NCBI GenBank assembly: GCA_964453335.1
Contig: CAYVOK010000003.1
Span: forward strand, 62,001-126,000
Source: VGBO01 sp964453335
Lineage (GTDB): Bacteria > Actinomycetota > Acidimicrobiia > Acidimicrobiales > CAIXPF01
Direction of reading: 5' to 3'
DNA length: 64,000 nt
Shown here in pieces: positions 44,934 to 53,268 of this stretch. The notes beneath the pieces are model-generated. The model was given only the letters and a program-made list of their open reading frames with translations, did not search any database and had not been told where the DNA came from. A program made the translations under genes and the position numbers. Positions within the stretch are counted from its first letter, which is position 1. Each line of letters opens with the position of its first letter.

Positions 44934-46188
44934 TGTGCATCACCTCGGGGCGACGGAACAGGAACGCGAGCAGCACCACCGCACCGGTCACGTTGAACGC
45001 GACGAGCGCCCAGGGCGCGCCGACGTGCTGTGCGAACTCGCCGAGCAGGTACATCCCGATGGGGAGTCCGCCGATCGCCATCGACAGCAGCCCCATCGCA
45101 CGCCCGCGCATCGCCTCGTCCGCCGAGGTGAGCACGAGCGCGCTCTGCGACGCCCCGTAGACACCGACGCCGACGCTCGCCACGTAGAGGGACGCGAACA
45201 CGAGCGGGTAGACGGTGAAGAGCGCGAACCCGAGGGTCGCTGCGAACCCGACGAAGGAGCCGTACACGTAGGCGGGCCCGCGCCGTGGCCGCCGCACGAG
45301 CGAGATCGCCGCGCCGGTCGCCATGCCGAGCCCGGTCGACGCAGCGAGCAGTCCGGTGAGGAACGGGGTCGCGTCGACCCGACGGGCGATGCTCGACACG
45401 ATCGGGAAGTACGCGAAGTGGAACACGTTGACGATGAGCGTGACCCCGAGGACCGACATCAGCGGCCGGTTGCGCTGCGCCGCGGCGAACCCCTCGACGA
45501 CACCGCGGAGGATCGAACCCGCCGAGCCCGCCGACGGGGCGGCGGCGACCGGACCCGAGCCGTAGCGGCGCGGGAGCCGGGCGAGGACGACGAGCGCGAC
45601 GAGCATGAGACCGGCGACGGTGAGGTAGGCGGCGCCGACCCCGAGGAACCCGATGACGGCCCCGCCGGCGAGCGCCCCGAGCGCGAGGCCGAGCGCCGAG
45701 CTGAACTGCTCGAGTGCCATCGCACCGTTCACCTGCTCCGGGCCGACGAGGTCGTAGATGAGGGCTCGTCGGGCGGTCATGTCGATGACCCAACCGATGC
45801 CGACGGTGATCATGAACGGGTAGATGACCCACGTCGGGAGACGGTCGGTGACCGCCGCCGCGCCCACCGCCGCGGCGAGCGGGAGCAGGCCGCCGAACTG
45901 TGCGAGCACGATCGTCCGCCGTTCGAAGCGGTCGGCGATCATCCCGCCGATCGACCCGGCGAACAGCAACGGACCCCACATGAACGTGCCGGTGAGCTGC
46001 ACGAGCCGCGGCGACCCGAGTCGCTGGTCGACGACGTAGGCGCCGAGGAAGCCGAGACCCCAGCGGCAGATGCTCCACAGCAGGCCGCCGAGCCAGATCT
46101 TCGTGAAGTGCGGCGCAGCGAACGGGGCAACGGTCGCCTGCCACCATCCGACGGTGGGCGTCGCGCGAGTCGTGTCCCGTCCGATCAT
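44926..46188 (-). CDS. Major facilitator superfamily transporter
   Basis: A 420-residue protein with about twelve membrane helices. The loop 2-3 motif is GGMIADRFERRTIVLAQFGG and VGPEQVNGAMALEQFSSALG is the segment typical of the enterobactin/multidrug MFS group. The second half begins after an Ala/Ser/Gly-rich linker near residue 200. Substrate unknown; export is most likely. The ATG at 46188 has GGAGGAG upstream. Convergent with the hypothetical gene and divergent from a thioesterase gene. Confidence 0.85.
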   Translation of the reverse strand: MIGRDTTRATPTVGWWQATVAPFAAPHFTKIWLGGLLWSICRWGLGFLGAYVVDQRLGSPRLVQLTGTFMWGPLLFAGSIGGMIADRFERRTIVLAQFGGLLPLAAAVGAAAVTDRLPTWVIYPFMITVGIGWVIDMTARRALIYDLVGPEQVNGAMALEQFSSALGLALGALAGGAVIGFLGVGAAYLTVAGLMLVALVVLARLPRRYGSGPVAAAPSAGSAGSILRGVVEGFAAAQRNRPLMSVLGVTLIVNVFHFAYFPIVSSIARRVDATPFLTGLLAASTGLGMATGAAISLVRRPRRGPAYVYGSFVGFAATLGFALFTVYPLVFASLYVASVGVGVYGASQSALVLTSADEAMRGRAMGLLSMAIGGLPIGMYLLGEFAQHVGAPWALVAFNVTGAVVLLAFLFRRPEVMHIT

Positions 46189-46258
46189 CCGGCTCCTCCC
46201 CCGATCCGCCGGCTGTTCCCCGTCGCACGGTAGCCCCGGATCGGCTGTACTCGCGCCC

Positions 46259-46888
46259 GTGGAACCAACCAGGCCCTCCGTCTCCGTCGGTCCGACCGTC
46301 GCCGCCGAGCGTGTCGCCGCTGCAGCGGCCGTCCGCCGGCTCATCCACGCGTTCGTCGCGCACGAGGGGGACGACGCCCTCCTCGAACGGATCGCCGTCG
46401 AGGCGAATCGTCTCGCCGACGAGCTCGACCTCGGCGCCGTCCGGGTCCGCGAGCAGTCGGTGCTCGAGCGGTTCGCCGAACCACGACCCGACGGAGCGGA
46501 ACTCGCCTGCTTCGACGACTGCATGGTCGCAGGCCCGGCGAACCCGTTGTCCGCCGGTACCCGCGGTCGCCGGGACGGCGACGAGGCGGTCATCACCGTG
46601 GCGCTCGACGCCGGGTTCGAGGGACTGCCCGGACGTGCCCACGGCGGCGCGTTGGCGTGCCTGTTCGACGAGGCCATGGGCTATGCGCTGTACATGGACG
46701 CCGTGCCGGCCTTCACCGCCTGGTTGAAGGTCAACTACCGGGCACCGGTTCCGGCGGGGACCCCGCTCGAGCTCCGCGCCCGAGTCGCCGGACGTGACGG
46801 ACGCAAGTGCACGATGTCGGCGGTTGCCACGGTGGACGGCGCCATCGTCGCCGATGCCGAGGCGCTCTTCGTCGCCCCGAAGCTGTGA
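46259..46888 (+). CDS. PaaI-type hotdog-fold acyl-CoA thioesterase
   Basis: A 209-residue protein. The C-terminal half (from about residue 95) is a hotdog domain with GRAHGGALACLFDEAMGYAL, the helix holding the catalytic His-Gly-Gly and Asp, and WLKVNYRAPVPAGTPLELRA. The N-terminal 90 residues form a helical, Ala- and Arg-rich extension. It hydrolyses an unknown acyl-CoA. GTG 46259 follows a TGTACT box by 7 bases, so a leaderless mRNA is possible. The acyl-CoA synthetase gene lies 84 bases downstream. Confidence 0.78.
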   Translation: MEPTRPSVSVGPTVAAERVAAAAAVRRLIHAFVAHEGDDALLERIAVEANRLADELDLGAVRVREQSVLERFAEPRPDGAELACFDDCMVAGPANPLSAGTRGRRDGDEAVITVALDAGFEGLPGRAHGGALACLFDEAMGYALYMDAVPAFTAWLKVNYRAPVPAGTPLELRARVAGRDGRKCTMSAVATVDGAIVADAEALFVAPKL

Positions 46889-46917
46889 CCCCCGTCTCAG
46901 CGACGGTTACGGCCAGC

Positions 46918-46923
46918 TAACGT
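46918..46923 (+). promoter_or_regulatory. -10 box before the acyl-CoA synthetase gene
   Basis: TAACGT in the context GCTAACGTCC, followed by a leader of about 43 bases with GGGAGG before GTG 46973. The phosphotransferase gene at 53269 has the same arrangement (GCTAGCGTCC). Confidence 0.4.
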
Positions 46924-46972
46924 CCCCCCGACGATCCGCCGAGCAGGCGGACGCAGCAGTTCGGGAGGCATC

Positions 46973-48664
46973 GTGACCGGCACCACGGCGACACCGGAGG
47001 GCTACGACGATCTCGGCCGCCGCATCGGCGACCCGGCCGAGGAGACACGCTGGCTGGCCGAGGGGTCCTGGCCATCGACGACGGTCGTCGACGATTTCCT
47101 CGCGACCGCCGCCCGCGCCCCCGACCGACCGGCCGTGGTCGCCTACCGGACCGGCGTCCCGGTGCCGACCACGCTGACCTACGGCCAGCTCGCCGGGCTC
47201 GTCGACCGTTTCGCCGCTGCGCTGCTCGAACTCGGTGTCGGTCGCGGGGACGTCGTGTCGATGCAGCTGCCCAACGGCTGGGAGTTCCCGGCACTCACGC
47301 TCGCCACGCTCCGCGTCGGTGCGATCGTGAACCCGCTCGTACCGATCTTCCGGGGCCGGGAACTGCGGTTCATCCTCGAGCGCACCAAGGCGAAGGTCCT
47401 CGTGGTCCCGTCGACGTTCCGCGGGTTCGACCACGGTGCCCTCGCCGCGGAACTCGTTGCCGAACTCCCCGGACTCGAGGCCGCATTCGTCGTCGGAGGT
47501 GAACCGCCGGCGGGGACCCGCAGCTTCGAGGAGTTCTTCGTCGCCGAACGACGCGAGGACGACCCGACGCTCGCCGGCCGCCTCGCCGCCCTCGCCCCGG
47601 CACCCGACGACCTGATGGAGATCCAGTTCACGTCCGGGACGACCGGCGAGCCCAAGGGGGTGCTCCACGACCACCGCACGGTGTGGGCGTCGGGTCGTGC
47701 CGCCCGCGGCCAGCTCGGTGTCACCGCCGACGACCCGGTGTTCATGGCCTCCACGCTCGCCCACCAGACCGGCTTCCTGTTCGGTCTGACCGGCCCGCTC
47801 GGCATCGGCACCAAGGTCGTCTACCAGGACCTCTGGGACGCCGACGCAGCGATCCGCATCATCGACGTCGAACGTGTCGCCTGGACGGTGTCCGCGACCC
47901 CCTTCGTCGTCGACCTCATCGCCGCGCAACGGGCGAGACCCGGGTCGCTGCGCAGCTTCCGCTACTTCGTGTGCGGTGGCGCCCCGATCCCCCCGCACGT
48001 CGTGACCGACGCGGCGGAGGCCCTCGACGCCGAGCTCGTCGCGGTCTGGGGCATGACCGAGAACGGGGTCGTCACGATGACGCTCCCCGGTTCACCGCCC
48101 GAGGTGGTATCCGCGTCCGACGGTGTGCCGATGCCGTGGATGCACCTGCGGGTCGTCGACGACGACGACCGCGAGGTCGCGGTCGGTGTGACCGGTCGTC
48201 TCCAGGTGCGGGGCCCGAACCAGGCCCTCGGCTACTTCCGCCGGCCCGATCTCACGGCTGCGTCGTTCACCGCGGACGGCTGGTTCGAGACGGGTGACCT
48301 GGCCTGGCGACGCGACGACGGCGGCATCCGCATCTCCGGTCGGTCGAAGGACCTCGTGATCCGGGGCGGCGAGAACGTGCCGGTCGTCGAGATCGAGGCA
48401 TTGCTGTACACGCACCCGAAGGTGCGGGAACTCGCCGTGATCGGTGTGCCCGACGATCGCCTCGGCGAGCGGGCCTGCGCCGTGGTCGTGCCGGCCGACC
48501 CGGCCGACCCCCCGACACTCGTCGAACTCGTCGCCGCGCTCGACGCGGCAGGCACGGCCAAGCAGTTCTGGCCGGAACGTCTCGAGGTCGTCGACGAGTT
48601 GCCGCGCACGCCGTCGGGGAAGATCCAGAAGTTCGTGCTGCGCGAGCGCTTCGCATCGGCCTGA
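46973..48664 (+). CDS. AMP-forming acyl-CoA synthetase
   Basis: A 563-residue adenylate-forming ligase resembling cyclohexanecarboxylate- and medium-chain acyl-CoA ligases. The ATP loop is QFTSGTTGEPKGVLHDH (about residue 222), AVWGMTENGVVTM is the A5 motif, and WFETGDLAWRRDDGGIRISG holds the ribose-binding Asp. GRSKDLVIRGGENV is the hinge, and LPRTPSGKIQKFVLRE holds the catalytic Lys. It activates a free acid for CoA thioester metabolism. GTG start with GGGAGG 6 bases upstream. Confidence 0.9.
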   Translation: MTGTTATPEGYDDLGRRIGDPAEETRWLAEGSWPSTTVVDDFLATAARAPDRPAVVAYRTGVPVPTTLTYGQLAGLVDRFAAALLELGVGRGDVVSMQLPNGWEFPALTLATLRVGAIVNPLVPIFRGRELRFILERTKAKVLVVPSTFRGFDHGALAAELVAELPGLEAAFVVGGEPPAGTRSFEEFFVAERREDDPTLAGRLAALAPAPDDLMEIQFTSGTTGEPKGVLHDHRTVWASGRAARGQLGVTADDPVFMASTLAHQTGFLFGLTGPLGIGTKVVYQDLWDADAAIRIIDVERVAWTVSATPFVVDLIAAQRARPGSLRSFRYFVCGGAPIPPHVVTDAAEALDAELVAVWGMTENGVVTMTLPGSPPEVVSASDGVPMPWMHLRVVDDDDREVAVGVTGRLQVRGPNQALGYFRRPDLTAASFTADGWFETGDLAWRRDDGGIRISGRSKDLVIRGGENVPVVEIEALLYTHPKVRELAVIGVPDDRLGERACAVVVPADPADPPTLVELVAALDAAGTAKQFWPERLEVVDELPRTPSGKIQKFVLRERFASA

Positions 48665-48682
48665 ACGATGCCCGGAACGGCG

Positions 48683-48715
48683 CCGGGCCGGGACCCCCTA
48701 GGGATCCCGGCCCGG
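48683..48715. terminator. Bidirectional terminator between convergent genes
   Basis: Stem CCGGGCCGGGA (48683-48693) with TCCCGGCCCGG (48705-48715), 11 perfect pairs, 18 bases after the acyl-CoA synthetase stop and 46 before the end of the convergent binding-protein gene. Confidence 0.75.
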
Positions 48716-48761
48716 TCACTCGGAACCGTCACCGGTGCTCACGCAACCGGTTGTGGGTACA

Positions 48762-50342
48762 TCATGCCTTGCAGGTTGCCCCGGCGATGTCCCATGCGCA
48801 GTTCTTGGACTTGCCGTTCAGGTCGATGATCTCGCCCTGCGGCTCCCACAGCTGCTTCGAGGCGTTGAACTTCGAGAGCACGCCCGCCTCGTTGATGTAG
48901 CCGTCCTTGCCACCCTGCAGCTGCGACTTGATGCCCCAGAAGTGCGTCGGGGGCGTCATGTTGAAGTGCCGCATCGCGGTGAGGAAGTTCGACCGGGTGA
49001 GGCCGCCGTCGAGCTGACCGGCGACGATCAGGATCTGGGCGACCGGCCAGCCGTAGGCCGTGCCGTGTCCGAGCAGCGACGAGGAGTCGGGGTTGATCCC
49101 GTTCTTCTCGAGCTCGGCGCGCAGGAACTGGATCCAGGGGTCGTTGGCGTACTTGACCTTGTCCTTGATCTCCTTCAGGCCGCCTTCGTAGATCAGCCAG
49201 CCGTCACCGGCCGCACCGTCGCCACCGACCTTCTCCTTGCCGATGTAGGAGACGCCGCCGCAGGTGTTCGGCTGGAAGAGTGCCTTGGCCTTGGCCTTCA
49301 TGCCGTTGCCGGCGGACTCGGTGATCGCCTGGGTGCACGAGGTGCCGGCGGTCATCGCGATGAAGACGTCGGGGTTCTTCGATGCGAGCGTCGTCATGGC
49401 GTCGGTGATCGTCGGCGCCTGCGGCTCGATCTGCTCGAAGACGTAGTCGACCTTGCCCTTGAGCGCAGCCGAGTTCGCCAGGTACTCCTTGAAGCCGGCG
49501 TTGTACACCTTGCCGAAGTCGTTGTTCATGACGAGCGCAGCGACGGTGACCTTGCCACCGGTGGCGAGCTTGTCGAAGTTCTTCTCGATGTAGTCACCCC
49601 AGAACAGGGTCTCCGTGGTGTACGACGCGACCGGCGCGCCGCTGGTCCACGGGTGGTTGACCGGATCGCCCCACGCCGGGTGCCCCGTCATCGCGAACGG
49701 GTGCGGCACACAGCGCTGGTTGACCTTGTCGTACACCTTGAGGGTGGCCGGGGTACCGAGCGTCCAGACCGCGAACACCTTCTGCGAGTCGAGCAGTTCG
49801 TCGACGTTCGGGATGGCGCGGTTGGCGTCGTAGCCGTCGTCCTTCTGGATGTACTCGACGTTCCGGGTCTTCCCGTTGACGTCCTTGAAGACGCCCTTCG
49901 CCGAGTAGTACTTGAACAGGACGTCGATGCCCTTGCCGTAGTTGCCGTAGTCGGCGAGCGTGCCGGACTGGGCGATCGACTGACCGATCTTGATCGAGGT
50001 GTCGGTGATGCCCTCGGTGTCCGACCAACCGGCCGGGCACTTCGAGAGGTCGACGGCCATGCCGTTGGCACCGGCGACGGTCTTGCCGTCGGCCGACTTG
50101 CCGTACTTGTTGTCCTTGATGGCCTTCACCATCGCGGCGCGCTCCGTCTCCCAGAGCTTCTCCCACTCATCCATCGTGGTGGGCTGCTTGATGGCCTGCG
50201 TGGTGGCCGTCGCGCTCAGGTCGCCCTTGTCGACGCCGATCACGTTGCTCGCCTCGTCACTGCTGCCGCCGCCACATGCTGCGGCGACCAGTGCGAAGCC
50301 GACCGTGATCGCGCCCATGACGCGACCGCGTTGGAACTTCAT
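48762..50342 (-). CDS. ABC-type substrate-binding lipoprotein, branched-chain amino-acid fold (copy 1)
   Basis: A 526-residue type I periplasmic binding protein. Signal peptide with lipobox VAAAC followed by Gly/Ser. A helical segment (TTMDEWEKLWETERAAMVKA) precedes the binding domain, which opens IKIGQSIAQSGTLADYGNYG. Pairs of Cys (LSKCPAGW, QRCVPHPF, TSCTQA, PNTCGG, NCAW, TCKA) suggest several disulfides. It captures an unknown extracellular solute. No permease or ATPase is near. GGGGAAG 8 bases before ATG 50342. Very similar in sequence to the next gene. Confidence 0.82.
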   Translation of the reverse strand: MKFQRGRVMGAITVGFALVAAACGGGSSDEASNVIGVDKGDLSATATTQAIKQPTTMDEWEKLWETERAAMVKAIKDNKYGKSADGKTVAGANGMAVDLSKCPAGWSDTEGITDTSIKIGQSIAQSGTLADYGNYGKGIDVLFKYYSAKGVFKDVNGKTRNVEYIQKDDGYDANRAIPNVDELLDSQKVFAVWTLGTPATLKVYDKVNQRCVPHPFAMTGHPAWGDPVNHPWTSGAPVASYTTETLFWGDYIEKNFDKLATGGKVTVAALVMNNDFGKVYNAGFKEYLANSAALKGKVDYVFEQIEPQAPTITDAMTTLASKNPDVFIAMTAGTSCTQAITESAGNGMKAKAKALFQPNTCGGVSYIGKEKVGGDGAAGDGWLIYEGGLKEIKDKVKYANDPWIQFLRAELEKNGINPDSSSLLGHGTAYGWPVAQILIVAGQLDGGLTRSNFLTAMRHFNMTPPTHFWGIKSQLQGGKDGYINEAGVLSKFNASKQLWEPQGEIIDLNGKSKNCAWDIAGATCKA

Positions 50343-50550
50343 GTCGTGTGCTTCCCCTTGGTCACTCGGGCGACCCCTTCGGGTCACCTGATCGCAACGG
50401 AGCGTAGACGCAAAGCGCGCACTATTGACAGTATGTAACATAACCTGTACCCGATTCGTGACGTTCGGCACACCGGGCGCGGCAGGGGGCCGGGCCCCGT
50501 CGAAACGGAACCCGACCCCCCGTACCGGTCTCAGGTCGAAGGACCTGGGG
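50343..50550 (-). promoter_or_regulatory. Gap between tandem binding-protein genes, probable promoter region
   Basis: 208 bases with an unusually AT-rich core (around 50420-50460, with TATGTTACATACTGTCAATA on the minus strand) holding TATGTT and TACTGT hexamers that could be -10 boxes for copy 1. A TTGACA lies on plus at 50425-50430 but has no gene ahead. No hairpin after copy 2 was recognised with confidence. Confidence 0.35.
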
Positions 50551-52137
50551 TCACGCCTTGCAGTTACCTGCAGCGATGTCCCAGGCGCAGTTCTTCGACT
50601 TGCCGTTCAGGTCGACGACGTCGCCCTGGGGCTCCCAGAGCTGCGACTTCGAGTTGAACTTCGAGAGCACAGCGGCCTCGGAGACGTAGCCGTCCTTGTT
50701 TCCGGAGAGCTCCGACTTGATGCCCCAGAAGTGGGTCGGCGGCGTCATCGAGAAGTTCCGCATGGCCACGAGGAAGTTCGCTCGGGTCAGGCCGCCGTCG
50801 AGCTGGCCGGCGATCGCCGTGATCTGGATCCACGGCCAGGCGTAGGCGGCGCCGCCACCGAGCAGGCTCGAGGAGTCCGGGTTGATCCCGGCCTTCTGCA
50901 GCTCCGCACGGAGGAAGTTCTGCCACGGGTCCTTGGCCCACTTGGTGGTGTCCTTGATCTCCTTGATACCACCCTCGAAGATCAGCCAGCCGTCACCGGC
51001 AGCACCGTCGCCACCGACCTTGTCCTTGCCGATGAAGCCGTTGCCGGAGCAGGTGTTCGGGTAGATCAGGTACTTGACCTTGCCCTTCATCCCGTTCGCG
51101 GCCGCCTCGATGTTCGACTGGGTGCACGAAGTACCGGCCGTCATCGCGATGTGGATGTCGGGGTTCTTCGATGCGAGCGTCGTCATCGCGTCGGTGATCG
51201 TCGGCGCGGTCGGCTCGATCTGCTCGGTCACGAAGTTGACCTTGCCCTTCAGTGCGGCCGAGTTCGCCAGGTACTCCTTGAAGCCCTGGTTGTAGACCTT
51301 GCCGAAGTCGTTGTTCATGACGAGCGCGGTGACCGTGATCTGGGCCTTGCCGAACTCGGCGAACTTCTTCTCGACGAAGTCGCCCCAGAACAGGGTTTCC
51401 GTCGTGTAGGAGGCGACCGGTGCGCCGGTCGTCCAGGCACGGTTGACGGGATCACCCCACGCCGGGTGCGCCGTCATCACGAAGGGATGCGGGACGCAGC
51501 GCGAGTTGACCTTGTCGACGACCTTCAGGGTCGCCGGCGTACCGAGCGTGTTCAGCATGAACACCTTGGTCGAGTCGAGGAGCTCGTCGACGTTCGGGAT
51601 CGCACGGTTCGCGTCGTAGCCGTCGTCCTTCTGGACGTACTCGACCTTGCGGGTCTTCCCGTTCGCGTCCTTGAACAGGCCCTTCTCGGAGTAGTACTTG
51701 AACAGGACGTCGATGGCCTTGCCGTAGTTGCCGTAGTCGGCGAGCGTGCCCGACTGTGCGATCGACTGACCGACCTTGATCGTCGTGTCGGTCAGACCCT
51801 CCGTGTTGTTCCAACCGGCCGAGCACTTCGAGAGGTCGACGGTGTAGCCCGGCGCAACCTGAACGGACTTGCCATCGGCGGAGATCCCGCTCTTGTCGGC
51901 CTTGATCTTGGCGACGACCGCAGCGCGCTCCTTCTCCCAGAGCTTCTCCCACTCCTCCATCGTGGTGGGTTCCTTGATCGCGACCGCTGTCGTTGCGCTC
52001 GCGCCGATGTCGTCCTTGTTCACGCCGATGACGGTGCTCGAATCGTCCCCGCCACCGCCGCCACAGGCGGCTGCGACGAGACCGAAGCCGACCGTCACCG
52101 CGACCACGGCAGATCGCCGCGTTCGTCGAAGACTCAT
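50551..52137 (-). CDS. ABC-type substrate-binding lipoprotein, branched-chain amino-acid fold (copy 2)
   Basis: A 528-residue paralogue of the gene at 48762-50342 with the same layout. The lipobox is VAAAC then GGGGGDD, the helical lead is TTMEEWEKLWEKERAAVVAK, the domain opens IKVGQSIAQSGTLADYGNYG, and it shares SAALKGKV, PTITDAMTTLASKNPD and GDGAAGDGWLI. The same Cys positions are kept. The differences are spread evenly, which indicates an old tandem duplication. Lys and Asn are frequent (AAG and AAC codons), lowering GC compared with neighbours, as in many highly expressed secreted proteins. A 208-base gap separates the two copies. Confidence 0.82.
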   Translation of the reverse strand: MSLRRTRRSAVVAVTVGFGLVAAACGGGGGDDSSTVIGVNKDDIGASATTAVAIKEPTTMEEWEKLWEKERAAVVAKIKADKSGISADGKSVQVAPGYTVDLSKCSAGWNNTEGLTDTTIKVGQSIAQSGTLADYGNYGKAIDVLFKYYSEKGLFKDANGKTRKVEYVQKDDGYDANRAIPNVDELLDSTKVFMLNTLGTPATLKVVDKVNSRCVPHPFVMTAHPAWGDPVNRAWTTGAPVASYTTETLFWGDFVEKKFAEFGKAQITVTALVMNNDFGKVYNQGFKEYLANSAALKGKVNFVTEQIEPTAPTITDAMTTLASKNPDIHIAMTAGTSCTQSNIEAAANGMKGKVKYLIYPNTCSGNGFIGKDKVGGDGAAGDGWLIFEGGIKEIKDTTKWAKDPWQNFLRAELQKAGINPDSSSLLGGGAAYAWPWIQITAIAGQLDGGLTRANFLVAMRNFSMTPPTHFWGIKSELSGNKDGYVSEAAVLSKFNSKSQLWEPQGDVVDLNGKSKNCAWDIAAGNCKA

Positions 52138-52248
52138 GTCGTCCCCCTTGCCATCCGCACGGGGGACATCCCCGGTCGGTACGGGCACGATAGCGCTTCG
52201 AGTGCCTGTCGTCACACGATCGCTACATGGCGCGCATCGTGGGCGCGC

Positions 52249-53022
52249 TCAGCGCGGCGGGAGCCGCACCCCGCCGTCGACGCGGATGGTCTCGCCGTTC
52301 ATGTACGAGTTCTCGATGCACGCGAGCACCATCGCCGCAAGCTCGTTGCTCGTGCCGAGACGGTTCGGGAAGAGCACGCCCTCCTGCAGCTTCCCCTTGA
52401 ACGCATCCGACGCATCGCCCTCGCCGTAGATCGGCGTGTCGATCAGACCCGGCGCGACCGTGCACACCCGCACACCGACCGCGGCGAGGTCACGGGCGAT
52501 CGGCAGCGTCATGCCCACCACGCCGCCCTTCGACGCCGAGTAGGCGGCCTGACCGATCTGGCCGTCGAACGCCGCCACGGACGCGATGTTCACGACCGCA
52601 CCACGCTCACCGTCGGCGAGCGGCTCGGTCTGGGACATCGCGGTCGCCGCGATCCGCAGACAGTCGAAGCTGCCGATCAGATTGATCTCGATCACCCGCT
52701 TGAACGCAGCGAGATCGTGGGCCGTGTCATACCCGCCACGGCCCACCGTGCGCGAGGCATACCCGATGCCCGCCGAGTTCACGAGGACGCGGAGCGGGCC
52801 CATCTCCTTCGCCGTCTCGACCGCCGCGATGATCTCATCGGTGTTGCGCACGTCGACGTGGCAGAACGCCCCGCCCAACTCGGTCGCGAGCGCCGAACCG
52901 CGGTCGTCCTGGAGGTCGGCGATGACCACCTTCACGCCGCGGGCGGCGAGGAGACGTGCCGCTGCTGCGCCGATGCCGGAAGCGCCGCCGGTGACGACGG
53001 CCGAAGATCCCTTGAGTTCCAT
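52249..53022 (-). CDS. Short-chain dehydrogenase, 3-hydroxyacyl-CoA dehydrogenase type II-like
   Basis: A 257-residue classical SDR. The cofactor site is AVVTGGASGIGAAAARLLAA, the acidic residue after strand 2 (VVIADLQDD) indicates NAD, LVNSAGIG is the NNAG-type motif, and catalytic Ser/Tyr/Lys lie in VVNIASVAAFDGQIGQAAYS and ASKGG. The pattern resembles the HSD10/3-hydroxy-2-methylbutyryl-CoA dehydrogenase group active on short 3-hydroxyacyl-CoA. ATG 53022. tRNA-Val lies just upstream on the same strand. Confidence 0.83.
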   Translation of the reverse strand: MELKGSSAVVTGGASGIGAAAARLLAARGVKVVIADLQDDRGSALATELGGAFCHVDVRNTDEIIAAVETAKEMGPLRVLVNSAGIGYASRTVGRGGYDTAHDLAAFKRVIEINLIGSFDCLRIAATAMSQTEPLADGERGAVVNIASVAAFDGQIGQAAYSASKGGVVGMTLPIARDLAAVGVRVCTVAPGLIDTPIYGEGDASDAFKGKLQEGVLFPNRLGTSNELAAMVLACIENSYMNGETIRVDGGVRLPPR

Positions 53023-53078
53023 GGACGACACGCTACGCGCCGCAGGGCGACCCCGACGGGATCGCCCTGCGTTCCGGG

Positions 53079-53152
53079 TGGGCCATAAGGGATTCGAACC
53101 CCTGACCTCTTGCGCGTCATGCAAGCGCTCTAACCAACTGAGCTAATGGCCC
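53079..53152 (-). tRNA. tRNA-Val (GAC)
   Basis: A 74-base cloverleaf: acceptor GGGCCAT with ATGGCCC, D arm GCTC...GAGC, anticodon stem CTTGC/GCAAG with loop ATGACGC (anticodon GAC), T arm AGGGG TTCGAAT CCCTT, discriminator A. The 3' CCA is not encoded. Confidence 0.95.
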
Positions 53153-53163
53153 GCGAGGCTCCG

Positions 53164-53169
53164 ACACTA
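53164..53169 (-). promoter_or_regulatory. -10 box of the tRNA-Val gene
   Basis: TAGTGT on the minus strand, 11 bases upstream of the tRNA 5' end. No convincing -35 was seen. Confidence 0.4.
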
Positions 53170-53225
53170 GCAAGGCGACCCCGCGACGACCACACACCGG
53201 ACACCCGACCCGAACGGCAGCGGGC

Positions 53226-53231
53226 TAGCGT
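53226..53231 (+). promoter_or_regulatory. -10 box before the phosphotransferase gene
   Basis: TAGCGT in GCTAGCGTCC, followed by a short leader with GGGAGG before GTG 53269. Confidence 0.4.
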
Positions 53232-53268
53232 CCCCGGCCACGGCGCCGCTGCAGATCGGGAGGACCAC

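Noticed and set aside
50425..50430. Perfect TTGACA -35 box on plus
   Set aside because: No suitable -10 box at 16-18 bases and no plus-strand gene follows it.
48762..52137. Large direct repeat suggesting a recent mobile duplication
   Set aside because: The two copies are paralogous genes that differ throughout, with no transposase or terminal repeats; this is an old tandem duplication.
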